DNA of 64,000 bases, taken from the NCBI RefSeq assembly GCF_001517105.1, contig NZ_LPVF01000011.1, positions 124,001 through 188,000 of the forward strand, given 5' to 3'. Positions 44,819 through 54,845 of the stretch are shown here, piece after piece. Both the position numbers and the translations under genes were made by a program. This stretch comes from Bacillus halotolerans. GTDB taxonomy: Bacteria; Bacillota; Bacilli; Bacillales; Bacillaceae. How positions within the stretch are numbered: position 1 is the stretch's first letter; each line of letters begins with the position of its first letter. The notes below the pieces were generated by a model that was not told the DNA's origin, did not search any database, and saw nothing but the letters and a program-made list of their open reading frames with translations.

Positions 44819-46255
44819 ATGGCTTCAGAAAAAGACGCAGGAAAACAGTCAGCAGTAAAGCTTGTTCCATTGCTTATTACTGTCGCTGTGGGACTAATCA
44901 TCTGGTTTATTCCCGCTCCGTCCGGACTTGAACCTAAAGCATGGCATTTGTTTGCGATTTTCGTCGCGACAATTATCGGCTTTATCTCCAAGCCCTTGCC
45001 AATGGGTGCAATTGCAATTTTTGCATTGGCGGTTACTGCATTAACTGGAACATTATCAATTGAGGATACATTAAGCGGATTCGGGAATAAGACCATCTGG
45101 CTTATCGTCATCGCATTCTTTATTTCCCGGGGATTTATCAAAACCGGGCTAGGTGCGAGAATTTCGTATGTATTCGTTCAGAAATTCGGGAAGAAAACCC
45201 TTGGACTTTCTTATTCACTGCTGTTCAGTGATTTAATATTATCACCTGCTATTCCAAGTAATACGGCGCGTGCAGGAGGCATTATATTTCCTATTATCAG
45301 ATCATTATCCGAAACATTCGGATCAAGCCCGGCAGATGGAACAGAAAGAAAAATCGGTGCTTTCTTATTAAAAACCGGTTTTCAGGGAAACTTGATTACA
45401 TCTGCTATGTTCCTGACGGCGATGGCGGCGAACCCGCTGATTGCCAAGCTGGCCCATGATGTCGCAGGGGTGGACTTAACATGGACAAGCTGGGCAATAG
45501 CCGCGATTGTGCCGGGACTTGTAAGCTTAATCATCACACCGCTTGTGATTTACAAGCTGTATCCGCCGGAAATTAAAGAAACACCGGACGCAGCGAAAAT
45601 CGCAACCGAAAAACTGAAAGAAATGGGACCATTTAAAAAATCAGAGCTTTCCATGGTTATTGTGTTTCTTTTAGTGCTTGCTCTTTGGATTTTTGGCGGC
45701 AGCTTCAACATCGACGCAACCACAACCGCACTGATCGGATTGTCAGTTCTTTTATTATCACAGGTTCTGACTTGGGATGATATCAAGAAAGAACAGGGCG
45801 CTTGGGATACGCTCACTTGGTTTGCGGCGCTTGTTATGCTGGCCAACTTCCTGAATGAATTAGGCATGGTTTCTTGGTTCAGTAATGCCATGAAATCATC
45901 CGTATCAGGGTTCTCTTGGATTGTGGCATTCATCATTCTAATTGTTGTGTATTATTACTCTTACTATTTCTTTGCAAGTGCGACAGCCCACATCAGTGCG
46001 ATGTATTCAGCATTTTTGGCTGTTGTCGTGGCAGCGGGCGCACCGCCGCTTTTAGCAGCGCTGAGCCTCGCGTTCATCAGTAACCTGTTCGGGTCAACGA
46101 CTCACTACGGTTCTGGAGCGGCTCCGGTCTTCTTCGGGGCAGGCTACATTTCGCAAGGCAAATGGTGGTCTATCGGGTTTATCCTGTCGATCGTTCATAT
46201 TGTCACATGGCTTGTGATCGGCGGATTATGGTGGAAATTATTAGGGATATGGTAG
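44819..46255 (+). CDS. yflS: YflS, malate/dicarboxylate transporter
   Basis: 478 residues, DASS (divalent anion:Na+ symporter) family, 2-oxoglutarate/malate translocator type. SPAIPSNTARAGGIIFPI is the first SNT substrate-binding motif and SLAFISNLFGSTTHYGSG the second. B. subtilis YflS is induced by malate through the MalK-MalR two-component system (not in this window). ATG 44819 follows TAGGAGGAG. Single gene with a terminator. Confidence 0.93.
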   Translation: MASEKDAGKQSAVKLVPLLITVAVGLIIWFIPAPSGLEPKAWHLFAIFVATIIGFISKPLPMGAIAIFALAVTALTGTLSIEDTLSGFGNKTIWLIVIAFFISRGFIKTGLGARISYVFVQKFGKKTLGLSYSLLFSDLILSPAIPSNTARAGGIIFPIIRSLSETFGSSPADGTERKIGAFLLKTGFQGNLITSAMFLTAMAANPLIAKLAHDVAGVDLTWTSWAIAAIVPGLVSLIITPLVIYKLYPPEIKETPDAAKIATEKLKEMGPFKKSELSMVIVFLLVLALWIFGGSFNIDATTTALIGLSVLLLSQVLTWDDIKKEQGAWDTLTWFAALVMLANFLNELGMVSWFSNAMKSSVSGFSWIVAFIILIVVYYYSYYFFASATAHISAMYSAFLAVVVAAGAPPLLAALSLAFISNLFGSTTHYGSGAAPVFFGAGYISQGKWWSIGFILSIVHIVTWLVIGGLWWKLLGIW

Positions 46256-46258
46256 AAA

Positions 46259-46290
46259 GAAAAAAGGCAGACGCGGTCTGCCTTTTTTAT
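46259..46290 (+). terminator. yflS terminator
   Basis: AAAAGGCAGACG/CGGTCTGCCTTTTTT stem. Confidence 0.85.
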
Positions 46291-46369
46291 ATTCGATCAC
46301 ATGACAAATGAGACTCGGTCATTTACTAGACAAATCATAGAGGATGATCAGTCACTTAATTAATTTGTT

Positions 46370-46633
46370 CTAATATCCGCGTAAATGACACCAAGAAACC
46401 TTATCCCTCAAGGCCCTGATTGCAGGCTTTCGCAAACCCTTCTTTGTTTCATTAAAAATCGTTTTGATTGAAGGAATCTGTTTGAGATAGTCCTGTGTCC
46501 CGTCATGAGAGCCGTTATCTACAACAATCACTTCTATACAGTCATCATCGGTATGCGTCCATATGCTCTCCAAGCATTGTTTTGTTAACGCCAATTGATT
46601 ATAAGTCAGCACAATAAGACTCGTTTTCACCAT
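46370..46633 (-). pseudogene. Glycosyltransferase family 2 remnant
   Basis: ATG 46633 behind GGGAGGTT opens 87 residues whose first 65 are a clean GT2 start: KTSLIVLTYNQLALTKQCLE and VIVVDNGSHDGTQDYL. Then the frame breaks: one extra base at AAGGGTTTG would give KGFAKACNQGLEG, the normal family continuation, before a stop. Only the nucleotide-binding third survives. It is flanked by yflS and citS, whose neighbours in 168, as I recall, are adjacent, so this is a decayed insertion. The start and ribosome site still look usable. Confidence 0.75.
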
Positions 46634-46861
46634 AACCTCCCGCCCTTCACCATATCACTCAGATACTATATGTATATCGAAATGTTCAAACGGAATGATT
46701 CCTTCATGAAAAAAGGATTGTTCAGCAAAACTGGACAATGTGAAAAGGAAACATCTTGATCTGAATAATAGATCCTGATCACCAAAGAAATAGATTTTGA
46801 AAAATAAGAAAATTCCCGGGCGAAAAATGGTATGATCTAGGTAGAAAGGACGGCTGGTGCT

Positions 46862-48469
46862 GTGGTGAAAAAGCGATTCCATTTTTCTCTGCAAACAAAA
46901 ATAATGGGGTTGATTGCGGCGCTGCTGATCTTTGTGATTGGCGTGCTGACGGTCACGTTTGCCGTTCAGCAAACAAAAGAAGGGCGAAAACAGGCAGAGC
47001 AGCTGGCGGTGCAGACGGCGAGAACGATTTCCTATATGCCGCCGGCAAAGGAGCTTATCGTGTCGAAAGGCGGGCAAGCTGCCGAGGCGCAGGAGGTCAT
47101 TGAACAAATGAAAGAACAGACCGGCGCTTATGCGATTTATGTGCTTGATGAAAAAGGAATGGTCCGAACCGCCTCGGAAAATAGCGGAAATAAGCATCTG
47201 ACGAGAAGCAGAGAAATCCTGTTTGGAGGCTCTCACGTCTCAGAGACGAAAGCGGATGGACAAAGGGTGATCCGTGGGAGCGCACCGATTATCGAGGAAC
47301 AAAAGGGGCGCAGCCACGTGATCGGCAGCGTGTCCGTTGATTTTCTGCAAACCAAGGCAGAGCAAGGCATCAAGAAACATCTGAGAGACTTAAGCTTCAT
47401 GGCTGTACTCGTGCTGCTGCTTGGATTTGCCGGTGCCGCCGCGCTTGCCAAAAGCATCAGAAAGGATACGCTTGGCCTTGAACCGCACGAAATTGCCTCT
47501 CTCTATCGGGAGCGGAATGCGATGCTGCGGGCGATTAAGGAAGGAATTATCGCCACCAATCGTGATGGCATTGTAACGATGATGAACGTATCGGCGGCTG
47601 AGATGCTTAAGCTACCCGAGCCTGTAATGAACGTGCCTGTTGATGACGTGATGCCGGGAGCAGAACTGATGTCTGTGCTTGAGCAGGAAGAAATGCCGCC
47701 GAATCAGGAGGTATGCGTTAACGATCAAGTCTTTATTATCAATACAAAAGTCATGACACAAGGCGGACAGGCGTATGGAATTGTTATCAGCTTCAGAGAA
47801 AAAACAGAACTGAAAAAGCTGATTGACACGCTGACAGAGGTGCGAAAATACTCAGAGGACCTGCGCGCCCAGACTCATGAATTTTCTAATAAGCTATACG
47901 CTATTTTAGGGCTGCTTGAGCTTGGCGAATATGAGGAAGCGATTGAATTGATTAAAGAGGAATACGCCATCCAAAATGAACAGCATGATATTTTATTCCA
48001 AAATATTCATTCGCAGCAGGTGCAGGCGATTTTGTTAGGAAAGATGAGCAAAGCATCGGAAAAAAAGGTGAAGCTGTCGATCGATGACAACAGCACGCTT
48101 GGGCCTCTTCCTCCTCATGTCGGCTTGTCCCATCTCATTACGATTATCGGCAATTTGATTGATAACGCTTTCGAAGCTGTAGCGGATCAAAGCGTACAGG
48201 AGGTTTCATGTTTTATTACAGATATCGGACGGGATATTGTTATCGAAGTATCCGATACGGGACTGGGAGTGCCGCCTGATAAAATGGAGGCAGTGTTTGA
48301 AAGAGGCTACTCTTCAAAGGGGATGAAGAGAGGCTACGGACTCGCCAACGTAAAAGAGTCAGTGCGTGAGCTGGGAGGCTGGATCGAGCTGGCAAATCAA
48401 AAAAGCGGGGGAGCGGTATTTACTGTTTTTATACCGAAGGAGAAACAGACAAAGGGGGAATCCATTTGA
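46862..48469 (+). CDS. citS: CitS, citrate-sensing histidine kinase
   Basis: 535 residues from GTG 46862. Membrane helix (residues 10-30), extracytoplasmic PAS-like citrate sensor (30-180), second helix (about 180-200), cytoplasmic PAS (210-315), then a CitA/DcuS-type kinase: phosphoacceptor His339 in LRAQTHEFSNKLYAI, N box NLIDNAFEAV, G boxes DTGLGVPPDK and GYGLANV. It signals external Mg-citrate to CitT. The stop overlaps the citT start by 4 bases. Confidence 0.95.
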   Translation: MVKKRFHFSLQTKIMGLIAALLIFVIGVLTVTFAVQQTKEGRKQAEQLAVQTARTISYMPPAKELIVSKGGQAAEAQEVIEQMKEQTGAYAIYVLDEKGMVRTASENSGNKHLTRSREILFGGSHVSETKADGQRVIRGSAPIIEEQKGRSHVIGSVSVDFLQTKAEQGIKKHLRDLSFMAVLVLLLGFAGAAALAKSIRKDTLGLEPHEIASLYRERNAMLRAIKEGIIATNRDGIVTMMNVSAAEMLKLPEPVMNVPVDDVMPGAELMSVLEQEEMPPNQEVCVNDQVFIINTKVMTQGGQAYGIVISFREKTELKKLIDTLTEVRKYSEDLRAQTHEFSNKLYAILGLLELGEYEEAIELIKEEYAIQNEQHDILFQNIHSQQVQAILLGKMSKASEKKVKLSIDDNSTLGPLPPHVGLSHLITIIGNLIDNAFEAVADQSVQEVSCFITDIGRDIVIEVSDTGLGVPPDKMEAVFERGYSSKGMKRGYGLANVKESVRELGGWIELANQKSGGAVFTVFIPKEKQTKGESI

Positions 48470-49146
48470 TTCACATCGTGATTGCGGAGGATGATTTTCG
48501 GGTTGCGCAAATCCATGAGAGATTGATTCAGCAGCTTGATGGATTCAGCATTATCGGCAAAGCGGGCAATGCCAAAGAGACAATGTTGCTTTTGGAGACA
48601 CACAAAACTGATTTGCTGCTATTGGATATTTATATGCCGGACGAGCTCGGAACAGCATTGATTCCAGAGATACGGAGACGGTTTCCGGAAGTGGATATTA
48701 TGATCATCACAGCCGCAACGGAAACCCGCCACTTACAGGAAGCGCTGCGGACGGGCATCGCAAACTATTTGATAAAGCCCGTAACGGCTGACAAGTTCAA
48801 ACAGGTGCTGCTCCAGTATAAAGAAAAAAGGCAGGTGCTGCTGTCTCAGCCGGAGGTCAGCCAATCCATGATTGACCATATTTTTGGGGGCAGCTCTAAG
48901 GGAGCTGTCACTGCGGAGGATTTGCCGACAGGCATCAATCCGATCACGCTGAAAAAAATTAAAGAGGCGCTGCGTACTGCGGACGGAGGAATGACAGCTG
49001 AAGAACTTGGCGAAGCAATGGGCGCGTCACGAACAACAGCCCGCCGCTATGCCGAATATCTTGTGTCTAAGGAAGAAGCGCGAGCCGAGCTGGAGTACGG
49101 GATTATCGGCAGACCGGAGAGAAAATATTATTTGGCGGCTGAATAG
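48466..49146 (+). CDS. citT: CitT, response regulator for citrate uptake
   Basis: 226 residues from TTG 48466 with AGGGGGAA upstream. Receiver domain with acidic pair (IAEDD), phosphoacceptor Asp54 in LLLLDIYMP, and Lys in LIKPVT; C-terminal HTH ([40 protein letters not shown] split over two helices). Phospho-CitT binds AT-rich DNA upstream of citM and turns it on. Confidence 0.95.
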   Translation: MIHIVIAEDDFRVAQIHERLIQQLDGFSIIGKAGNAKETMLLLETHKTDLLLLDIYMPDELGTALIPEIRRRFPEVDIMIITAATETRHLQEALRTGIANYLIKPVTADKFKQVLLQYKEKRQVLLSQPEVSQSMIDHIFGGSSKGAVTAEDLPTGINPITLKKIKEALRTADGGMTAEELGEAMGASRTTARRYAEYLVSKEEARAELEYGIIGRPERKYYLAAE

Positions 49147-49148
49147 CG

Positions 49149-50108
49149 ATGAAAAAATGTGTGATCCTATTCATTTGTCTATTGGTCTTCATGCAAGGTG
49201 ACATCCGGAAGGCGGCCGCTCCACGTCTGCCGGACGGGCCGGTTGAAATCGTTGTGCCTGCCGAGCCTTCCGGGGGCTGGGATGTAACGGCGCAGGCGAT
49301 TCAATCCGTGCTCAGGCAAAAACAGCTGATGAAAGGCGGGATTCATATTGTGTATAAGCCTGGGAGCGGAGGCGATAAAGGCTGGAAATATGTCAACCAA
49401 AGCGGCAGGAAGACTATCAGTATGATGTCCAGTTTAATCCTGAGCAATTACCTGCTCGGACAAAGTAAATTAAAAACTGATGATTTTACGCCGCTGGCGA
49501 TTCTCGCTAAGGAATGGCAGACTGTCGCTCTTCCGAAAGGGTCGGCGCTGAAAAGCGGAAAGGATGTGCTGAAAGAGATCAAGAAGCATCCTGGCAAAGT
49601 CAAAATCGGTTTTTCCCCGGGGCTTGGCAATGACGATCAGCTCTCGTTCGTCAGAGCCGCTGATATGTACGGGATTGACCCTTTCGACATTGAGTTTTTA
49701 CAGTTTGACAGCAGTGAAGAATTGATCCAGGCGCTGATCAGGCATGAGATAGAAGCAGCTTCCATGACTGTTTCAGAAGCCAAGCCGTACGAGCAAAACG
49801 GCGAGATTACATTAGCCGCCGTCACGTCAGATAAAAGGCTGCCCGGTTTTCCAAAAGTGCCGACGTGGAAAGAGCAGGGCATTCCGTTTGTCTTCTCTCA
49901 TTGGAGAGGGGTGCTGGGGCCGAAAAACATGTCTGAGGAAGAGATTTCTTACTGGGACCAAGCATTAAAAAAGGTTACATCCTCGCCCGAATGGAAGCAG
50001 AAAATAAACGAGCAGGACTGGGAGAGCTTTTATTTAAACAGCAAGGAAACGAAACGGTTTCTTGAAGAACAATCAGCGTTTTATCAAACCATCATGACAG
50101 GTAATTAA
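49149..50108 (+). CDS. yflP: YflP, tripartite tricarboxylate-type binding protein
   Basis: 319 residues with an N-terminal signal ([21 protein letters not shown]; Cys at position 4 is not a lipobox), then a Bug/TctC-type fold: [48 protein letters not shown]. It probably binds citrate or a related acid outside, helping CitS or CitM rather than a full TTT transporter, as no TctA/TctB genes are here. Starts 2 bases after citT. Confidence 0.88.
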   Translation: MKKCVILFICLLVFMQGDIRKAAAPRLPDGPVEIVVPAEPSGGWDVTAQAIQSVLRQKQLMKGGIHIVYKPGSGGDKGWKYVNQSGRKTISMMSSLILSNYLLGQSKLKTDDFTPLAILAKEWQTVALPKGSALKSGKDVLKEIKKHPGKVKIGFSPGLGNDDQLSFVRAADMYGIDPFDIEFLQFDSSEELIQALIRHEIEAASMTVSEAKPYEQNGEITLAAVTSDKRLPGFPKVPTWKEQGIPFVFSHWRGVLGPKNMSEEEISYWDQALKKVTSSPEWKQKINEQDWESFYLNSKETKRFLEEQSAFYQTIMTGN

Positions 50109-50110
50109 GC

Positions 50111-50146
50111 AAAAAGTATTCTGCCGTAGGCGGAATGCTTTTTTTG
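50111..50146 (+). terminator. yflP terminator
   Basis: AAAGTATTCTGCC/GGCGGAATGCTTT stem and T7. Confidence 0.82.
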
Positions 50147-50212
50147 TGTTTAGAAATGACCAAAAAGAACAAAACGGTTTTAAAAAATTAAAAATACAAA
50201 AAAACCAAATTA

Positions 50213-50241
50213 TTTACTTGAGACCGTTTTTCTCATACGAT
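50213..50241 (+). promoter_or_regulatory. citM promoter
   Basis: TTTACT at 50213-50218, 17-base spacer, TACGAT at 50236-50241. The AT-rich stretch just upstream (50175-50212) is where CitT is expected to bind. Confidence 0.65.
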
Positions 50242-50274
50242 GACAAAAAGGCAAAAGGGGAATAGGGGATAAAA

Positions 50275-50288
50275 TGTAAGCGGATTCA
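50275..50288 (+). promoter_or_regulatory. cre site of citM
   Basis: TGTAAGCGGATTCA, one mismatch to the CcpA consensus TGWAANCGNTNWCA, about 30 bases downstream of the expected start of transcription, where it would act as a roadblock during growth on glucose. Confidence 0.8.
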
Positions 50289-50306
50289 TTTAAAGGGGGA
50301 ATGAAT

Positions 50307-51608
50307 GTGTTAGCAATCTTAGGATTTCTTATGATGCTTGTGTTTATGGTACTGATCATGACAAAACGGCTTTCTGTCCTGACGGCATTGGTTTTGACGC
50401 CGATTGTGTTTGCGCTGATAGCCGGTTTCAGGTTCACTGAAGTTGGCGATATGATGATCTCGGGGATTCAGCAGGTGGCGCCGACGGCTGTTATGATTAT
50501 GTTTGCGATTTTATATTTTGGGATCATGATTGACACTGGGCTTTTTGATCCGATGGTTGCCAAAATATTAAATATGGTCAAAGGCGATCCGTTAAAAATC
50601 GTTGTCGGGACAGCGGTTCTTACGATGCTTGTTGCATTGGATGGAGACGGTTCAACAACCTATATGATTACAACAAGCGCGATGCTTCCGCTCTATTTGC
50701 TGCTCGGCATCCGGCCGATTATATTGGCGGGAATCGCCGGAGTCGGCATGGGGATTATGAATACGATTCCGTGGGGAGGCGCGACGCCGCGGGCGGCGAG
50801 CGCGCTCGGGGTTGATCCGGCTGAGCTGACCGGGCCGATGATCCCTGTGATCGCGAGCGGAATGCTTTGTATGGTCGCAGTTGCGTATGTGCTGGGTAAA
50901 GCGGAGCGCAAACGACTCGGCGTGATTGAGCTGAAACAGCCGGCTGATGTCAACGAACCGGCCGCTGCGGTTGAAGATGAGTGGAAACGGCCGAAGCTTT
51001 GGTGGTTCAATTTGTTGTTGACGCTTTCATTAATAGGCTTTTTAGTATCAGGCAAAATCAGTTTAACGGTGCTGTTTGTCATCGCATTCTGTATTGCACT
51101 CATTGTGAATTATCCGAACCTTGATCATCAGAGACAGCGTATTTCAGCACATTCAAGCAACGTGCTGGCCATTGGCTCCATGATCTTTGCAGCAGGCGTT
51201 TTTACGGGAATTTTAACAGGCACCAAAATGGTTGACGAAATGGCGATTTCGCTTGTGTCGATGATTCCTGAACAATTGGGCGGGTTAATCCCGGCGATTG
51301 TAGCATTAACTAGCGGCATTTTCACATTTCTCATGCCGAATGACGCGTATTTTTACGGAGTGCTGCCGATTTTATCAGAAACGGCTGTCGCATACGGTGT
51401 TGATAAAGTCGAAATTGCCAGAGCCTCAATTATCGGACAGCCGATTCATATGCTGAGTCCGCTTGTGCCATCTACACATTTGCTTGTCGGGCTTGTCGGG
51501 GTCTCCATTGACGATCATCAAAAATTCGCTTTGAAATGGGCGGTTCTCGCCGTGATTGTCATGACGGTTACCGCTTTATTGATCGGTGCCATTTCGATTT
51601 CTGCATGA
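50307..51608 (+). CDS. citM: CitM, Mg2+-citrate:H+ symporter
   Basis: 433 residues from GTG 50307; AAGGGGG is 7 bases upstream, while the ATG two codons earlier sits on top of it. CitMHS family with about 12 hydrophobic segments and the VALDGDGSTTYMI and LMPNDAYFYGVLPIL signatures. It takes up citrate complexed with Mg2+, Ni2+ or Co2+. Controlled by CitST and CcpA sites described separately. yflN follows 55 bases on. Confidence 0.95.
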   Translation: MLAILGFLMMLVFMVLIMTKRLSVLTALVLTPIVFALIAGFRFTEVGDMMISGIQQVAPTAVMIMFAILYFGIMIDTGLFDPMVAKILNMVKGDPLKIVVGTAVLTMLVALDGDGSTTYMITTSAMLPLYLLLGIRPIILAGIAGVGMGIMNTIPWGGATPRAASALGVDPAELTGPMIPVIASGMLCMVAVAYVLGKAERKRLGVIELKQPADVNEPAAAVEDEWKRPKLWWFNLLLTLSLIGFLVSGKISLTVLFVIAFCIALIVNYPNLDHQRQRISAHSSNVLAIGSMIFAAGVFTGILTGTKMVDEMAISLVSMIPEQLGGLIPAIVALTSGIFTFLMPNDAYFYGVLPILSETAVAYGVDKVEIARASIIGQPIHMLSPLVPSTHLLVGLVGVSIDDHQKFALKWAVLAVIVMTVTALLIGAISISA

Positions 51609-51663
51609 TAATTCAGGCGGAATGACATACACTAACGGCATACAACGTACCGGAGGTGTCTTC

Positions 51664-52458
51664 ATGAGTGATCCTTATATGCCGCTGACTTCAGTCAGAA
51701 GCGGGACTGGGTTCGAGGCCGCAAAGGGTGTACATGGTCTGACCGTGCAAATTGCGAATGTCTATTTTATTCAGTATCCTTCTGAACCACGTTCATTTAT
51801 TTTAATAGATGCCGGCATGCCTCAATCAGCCGGCATGATTTTAAACGAAGCAAAACAAAGATTCGGTGATGACTATCACTTGAAGGCCATTATTCTGACA
51901 CACGGGCACTTTGATCATATCGGGGCCATTGAAGAGATCCTTGAGCATTGGGATGTTCCTGTTTATGTTCATTCGCGGGAAATGCCTTTTGTGACCGGAA
52001 AAGAGGATTATCCGCCGGCGCGCCCAGATAGCAAAAGCGGACTGGTTGCCAAGCTGTCGCCGCTGTTTCCGCGCCATTCGATCGATATTTCCTCTCATGT
52101 TCAAGCACTGCCTGAAGACGGCACTGTTCCGTTTTTGGACGAGTGGATCTGGATCGCAACACCGGGCCACACACCGGGCCATATTTCATTATTCCGCGAG
52201 GACGGCCGTGTGCTTGTCGCTGGCGATGCGGTGATTACAGTTGAACAGGAAAAAATGGCTGACGTCTTCATTCAAAAACAGGAGCTTCACGGCCCGCCGG
52301 CTTATTTCACACCTGACACTGAGATGGCCGCCGAGTCCATTCAAAGACTTGCCGAACGAGAACCGGAAGTGCTGCTGACCGGGCACGGCATCCCAATGAC
52401 AGGCAGAAACTTTCGCAGTGATTTAATGGAATTGGCCCATCATTTATCATCCCTTTGA
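51664..52458 (+). CDS. yflN: YflN, metallo-beta-lactamase fold hydrolase
   Basis: 264 residues from ATG 51664 (CGGAGGTGT upstream; an in-frame start inside citM is unlikely). HxHxDH metal motif ILTHGHFDHIG near residue 80, second site TPGHTPGHISLF near 170, GDAVIT near 190 and LLTGHGIP near 240, so both zinc sites are complete. A glyoxalase II-like hydrolase; substrate unknown. Probably co-transcribed with citM. Confidence 0.9.
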   Translation: MSDPYMPLTSVRSGTGFEAAKGVHGLTVQIANVYFIQYPSEPRSFILIDAGMPQSAGMILNEAKQRFGDDYHLKAIILTHGHFDHIGAIEEILEHWDVPVYVHSREMPFVTGKEDYPPARPDSKSGLVAKLSPLFPRHSIDISSHVQALPEDGTVPFLDEWIWIATPGHTPGHISLFREDGRVLVAGDAVITVEQEKMADVFIQKQELHGPPAYFTPDTEMAAESIQRLAEREPEVLLTGHGIPMTGRNFRSDLMELAHHLSSL

Positions 52459-52484
52459 CACTCGCAAACGCGGGTGTTTTTTTA
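52458..52484 (+). terminator. citM-yflN terminator
   Basis: ACACTCGC/GCGGGTGT stem followed by T7. Confidence 0.8.
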
Positions 52485-52579
52485 TTTGTTTTTCCAAGAA
52501 GATGCAGAAAAACCATTTGTCTTCCCGCTCAAAAACGATACAATGAGAAGCATGAATGCGATTTGGAGGAGAGAGTTTG

Positions 52580-53671
52580 TTGGAAGATAAAGAAATACTC
52601 TGGAACGAAGCGAAAGCGTTTATTGCCAATTGCTATCAGGAACTCGGAAAGGAGGATGAAGCGCAAGACCGCCTCGATGACATTAAAAGTGAGATTGACC
52701 GGACTGGAAGCTATGTACATACAAAGGAAGAGCTGGCGCACGGGGCGAAAATGGCTTGGAGAAACAGCAACCGCTGCATCGGCAGACTGTTCTGGAACTC
52801 GCTGAATGTCATTGACAGACGTGACGTCCGGACTAAAGAAGAAGTACGGGACGCTCTGTTTCATCACATTGAAACCGCCACAAATAACGGGAAAATCAGG
52901 CCGACCATTACGATTTTCCCTCCGGAAGAGAAGGGCGAAAAGCAAGTCGAGATCTGGAATCATCAGCTGATCCGGTACGCGGGATATGAATCCGACGGAG
53001 AAAGAATCGGCGATCCTGCTTCCCGTTCTCTCACCGCAGCCTGTGAGCAGCTCGGCTGGCGCGGAGAGCGGACCGATTTTGATCTTCTTCCCCTTATTTT
53101 TCGCATGAAGGGTGACAAGCTGCCGGTCTGGTATGAGCTGCCCCGCTCACTGGTGATAGAAGTTCCGCTGACCCACCCGGAATTCGAAGCGTTTTCTGAC
53201 TTGAAGCTGCAATGGTACGGCGTGCCGATTATTGCGGATATGAGGCTTGAGATCGGGGGCGTTCATTATAATGCCGCACCGTTTAACGGCTGGTATATGG
53301 GGACGGAGATCGGAGCAAGAAACCTGGCAGATGTGAAGCGGTATGACATGCTGAAAAAAGTGGCGTCCGTGATCGGCATCGCTGCTGATTACAATACAGA
53401 TTTATGGAAGGATCAGGCGCTTGTTGAATTGAATAAAGCTGTCTTGCACTCGTATAAAAAGCACGGCGTCAGCATCGTCGATCATCACACGGCTGCAAGC
53501 CAGTTTAAACGGTTTGAAGAACAGGAGGAAGAAGCGGGCAGAAAGCTGACGGGTGACTGGACGTGGCTGATACCGCCGATTTCACCCGCCTCCACACATA
53601 TTTTTCACCGGTCTTATGACAATTCAATCGTCAAGCCGAATTACTTTTATCAGGATAAGCCTTACGAATAG
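52580..53671 (+). CDS. nos: Nitric oxide synthase, oxygenase domain
   Basis: 363 residues, the bacterial NOS oxygenase without a fused reductase. Heme-thiolate Cys66 in [14 protein letters not shown]; substrate-site Glu in [21 protein letters not shown] and TWLIPPISP near the pterin site. It makes NO from arginine with electrons from general reductases such as YkuN/YkuP. Start TTG 52580 (GGAGGAGAG upstream), giving the usual family length. Its stop overlaps that of the convergent acylphosphatase gene by 10 bases. Confidence 0.96.
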   Translation: MEDKEILWNEAKAFIANCYQELGKEDEAQDRLDDIKSEIDRTGSYVHTKEELAHGAKMAWRNSNRCIGRLFWNSLNVIDRRDVRTKEEVRDALFHHIETATNNGKIRPTITIFPPEEKGEKQVEIWNHQLIRYAGYESDGERIGDPASRSLTAACEQLGWRGERTDFDLLPLIFRMKGDKLPVWYELPRSLVIEVPLTHPEFEAFSDLKLQWYGVPIIADMRLEIGGVHYNAAPFNGWYMGTEIGARNLADVKRYDMLKKVASVIGIAADYNTDLWKDQALVELNKAVLHSYKKHGVSIVDHHTAASQFKRFEEQEEEAGRKLTGDWTWLIPPISPASTHIFHRSYDNSIVKPNYFYQDKPYE

Positions 53672-53937
53672 ACAATTGAAAACCGGTGATGGCCTTCAAG
53701 GCTGCTGGATTCAGTGACAGAGATGCCGGTAACTTTTGAAAAGGGGCTGCCTTTCTTCACGGCCTCAAGAAATGATTGCAAGGCGTTTTCCGGCCCTTCG
53801 GCCAAAATCTCGACACGCCCGTCATCACGGTTTTTGACCCAGCCGGTGAGTTTATGCTTATCGGCTTCCGCTTGAACAAAGTAGCGGAAACCGACACCTT
53901 GAACCCGGCCGTCTGCAACGATTCGATATTGAAGCAT
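53662..53937 (-). CDS. acyP: Acylphosphatase
   Basis: 91 residues from ATG 53937 (YflL in the older naming). [13 protein letters not shown] holds the catalytic Arg of the phosphate loop and [13 protein letters not shown] the catalytic Asn; both are intact. It hydrolyses acyl phosphates such as acetyl or carbamoyl phosphate. Convergent with nos, with overlapping 3' ends. Confidence 0.93.
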   Translation of the reverse strand: MLQYRIVADGRVQGVGFRYFVQAEADKHKLTGWVKNRDDGRVEILAEGPENALQSFLEAVKKGSPFSKVTGISVTESSSLEGHHRFSIVYS

Positions 53938-54004
53938 GTAAAAAACCACCTTTTCTTTTTATGATAATCAATCATTTTATATCCTGTAAAGGAGATGTGT
54001 TCAT

Positions 54005-54670
54005 ATGACATCAGCGCATTATTCCATTCTTTCTCTTAATCTGGGAAAGCCGCAGACGCTTGAATATGACGGAAAGAAAATAGAGACCGGCATTATGAAG
54101 CGGCCGGCAGATTCCGCAGTGATGCTGTATCGGGAGAATTTTGAGGGAGACGGACAAGCGGATCTCGTCAATCATGGCGGCCCTGATAAGGCTGTCTGTG
54201 TCTATCCGGCGGAGCACTATCCGTTTTGGGCCGAGTTTCTCTCAAGACCGCTCCCGAGCGCCGCGTTTGGTGAAAATCTCACGGTGCAAGGCCTGACTGA
54301 GGAGGACGTTTGCATAGGCGATGTCTTTCAGCTCGATGATGCCGTGGTTCAGGTCAGCCAGCCGCGTCAGCCGTGTATAAAGCTTGCCAAAAAGTTCGGT
54401 GCAAAGGATATGGTGCTGAAAGTTCAGCAAACCGGATATACGGGATTTTATTTTCGCGTGCTGGAAGAGGGCAGGGTTGCTCCGGGCGCCAAGCTCGACC
54501 TGCTGTCCAGAGGCGAAAAAGGCATATCCGTCCAATTCGCAAACCATATCAAATACCATGACACAAAAAATCTCGCAGCCATTGAACGGATTTTAAGTGA
54601 AGAAGCATTGTCGGAAAGCTGGAGATCTTCCTTTATCAAAAAACGGGACAGGCTGCTTCCGATTCAATAA
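54005..54670 (+). CDS. yflK: YflK, MOSC-domain protein
   Basis: 221 residues, YiiM-like MOSC domain: NHGGPDKAVCVYPAEHYPFW, FGENLTVQGLTEEDVCIGDVF, and the conserved Cys in QPRQPCIKLAKKFG that carries sulfur or binds molybdenum cofactor. YiiM relatives reduce N-hydroxylated purines. ATG 54005 follows AAGGAGATGTG. Terminator shared with yflJ. Confidence 0.9.
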   Translation: MTSAHYSILSLNLGKPQTLEYDGKKIETGIMKRPADSAVMLYRENFEGDGQADLVNHGGPDKAVCVYPAEHYPFWAEFLSRPLPSAAFGENLTVQGLTEEDVCIGDVFQLDDAVVQVSQPRQPCIKLAKKFGAKDMVLKVQQTGYTGFYFRVLEEGRVAPGAKLDLLSRGEKGISVQFANHIKYHDTKNLAAIERILSEEALSESWRSSFIKKRDRLLPIQ

Positions 54671-54701
54671 AAAAGCCGCGCATCTAAACGTGCGCGGCTT
54701 T
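54669..54701. terminator. Bidirectional terminator yflK/yflJ
   Basis: AAAGCCGCGCA/TGCGCGGCTTT stem between convergent genes. Confidence 0.88.
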
Positions 54702-54707
54702 ACCATG

Positions 54708-54845
54708 TCAGGATTGTTTTTTCTTTGTTTCAAGCAGGTTGGCAAGAAAATAGGTTTTATAGCTTTGAAGCTTTCTTCCTTCATATTTCGTGATACCCTG
54801 CTTTTTTAATTCTGCCACATACCAGCCTTTACTGCCGTAATGCAT
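54708..54845 (-). CDS. yflJ: YflJ, small conserved peptide
   Basis: 45 residues from ATG 54845 with AAGGAG 10 bases upstream. MHYGSKGWYVAELKKQGITK shows a basic, YaaR/DUF2639-like sequence typical of small Bacillus proteins, ending FLANLLETKKKQS. Function unknown. The good ribosome site, codon use and shared terminator support it in spite of its length. Confidence 0.78.
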   Translation of the reverse strand: MHYGSKGWYVAELKKQGITKYEGRKLQSYKTYFLANLLETKKKQS

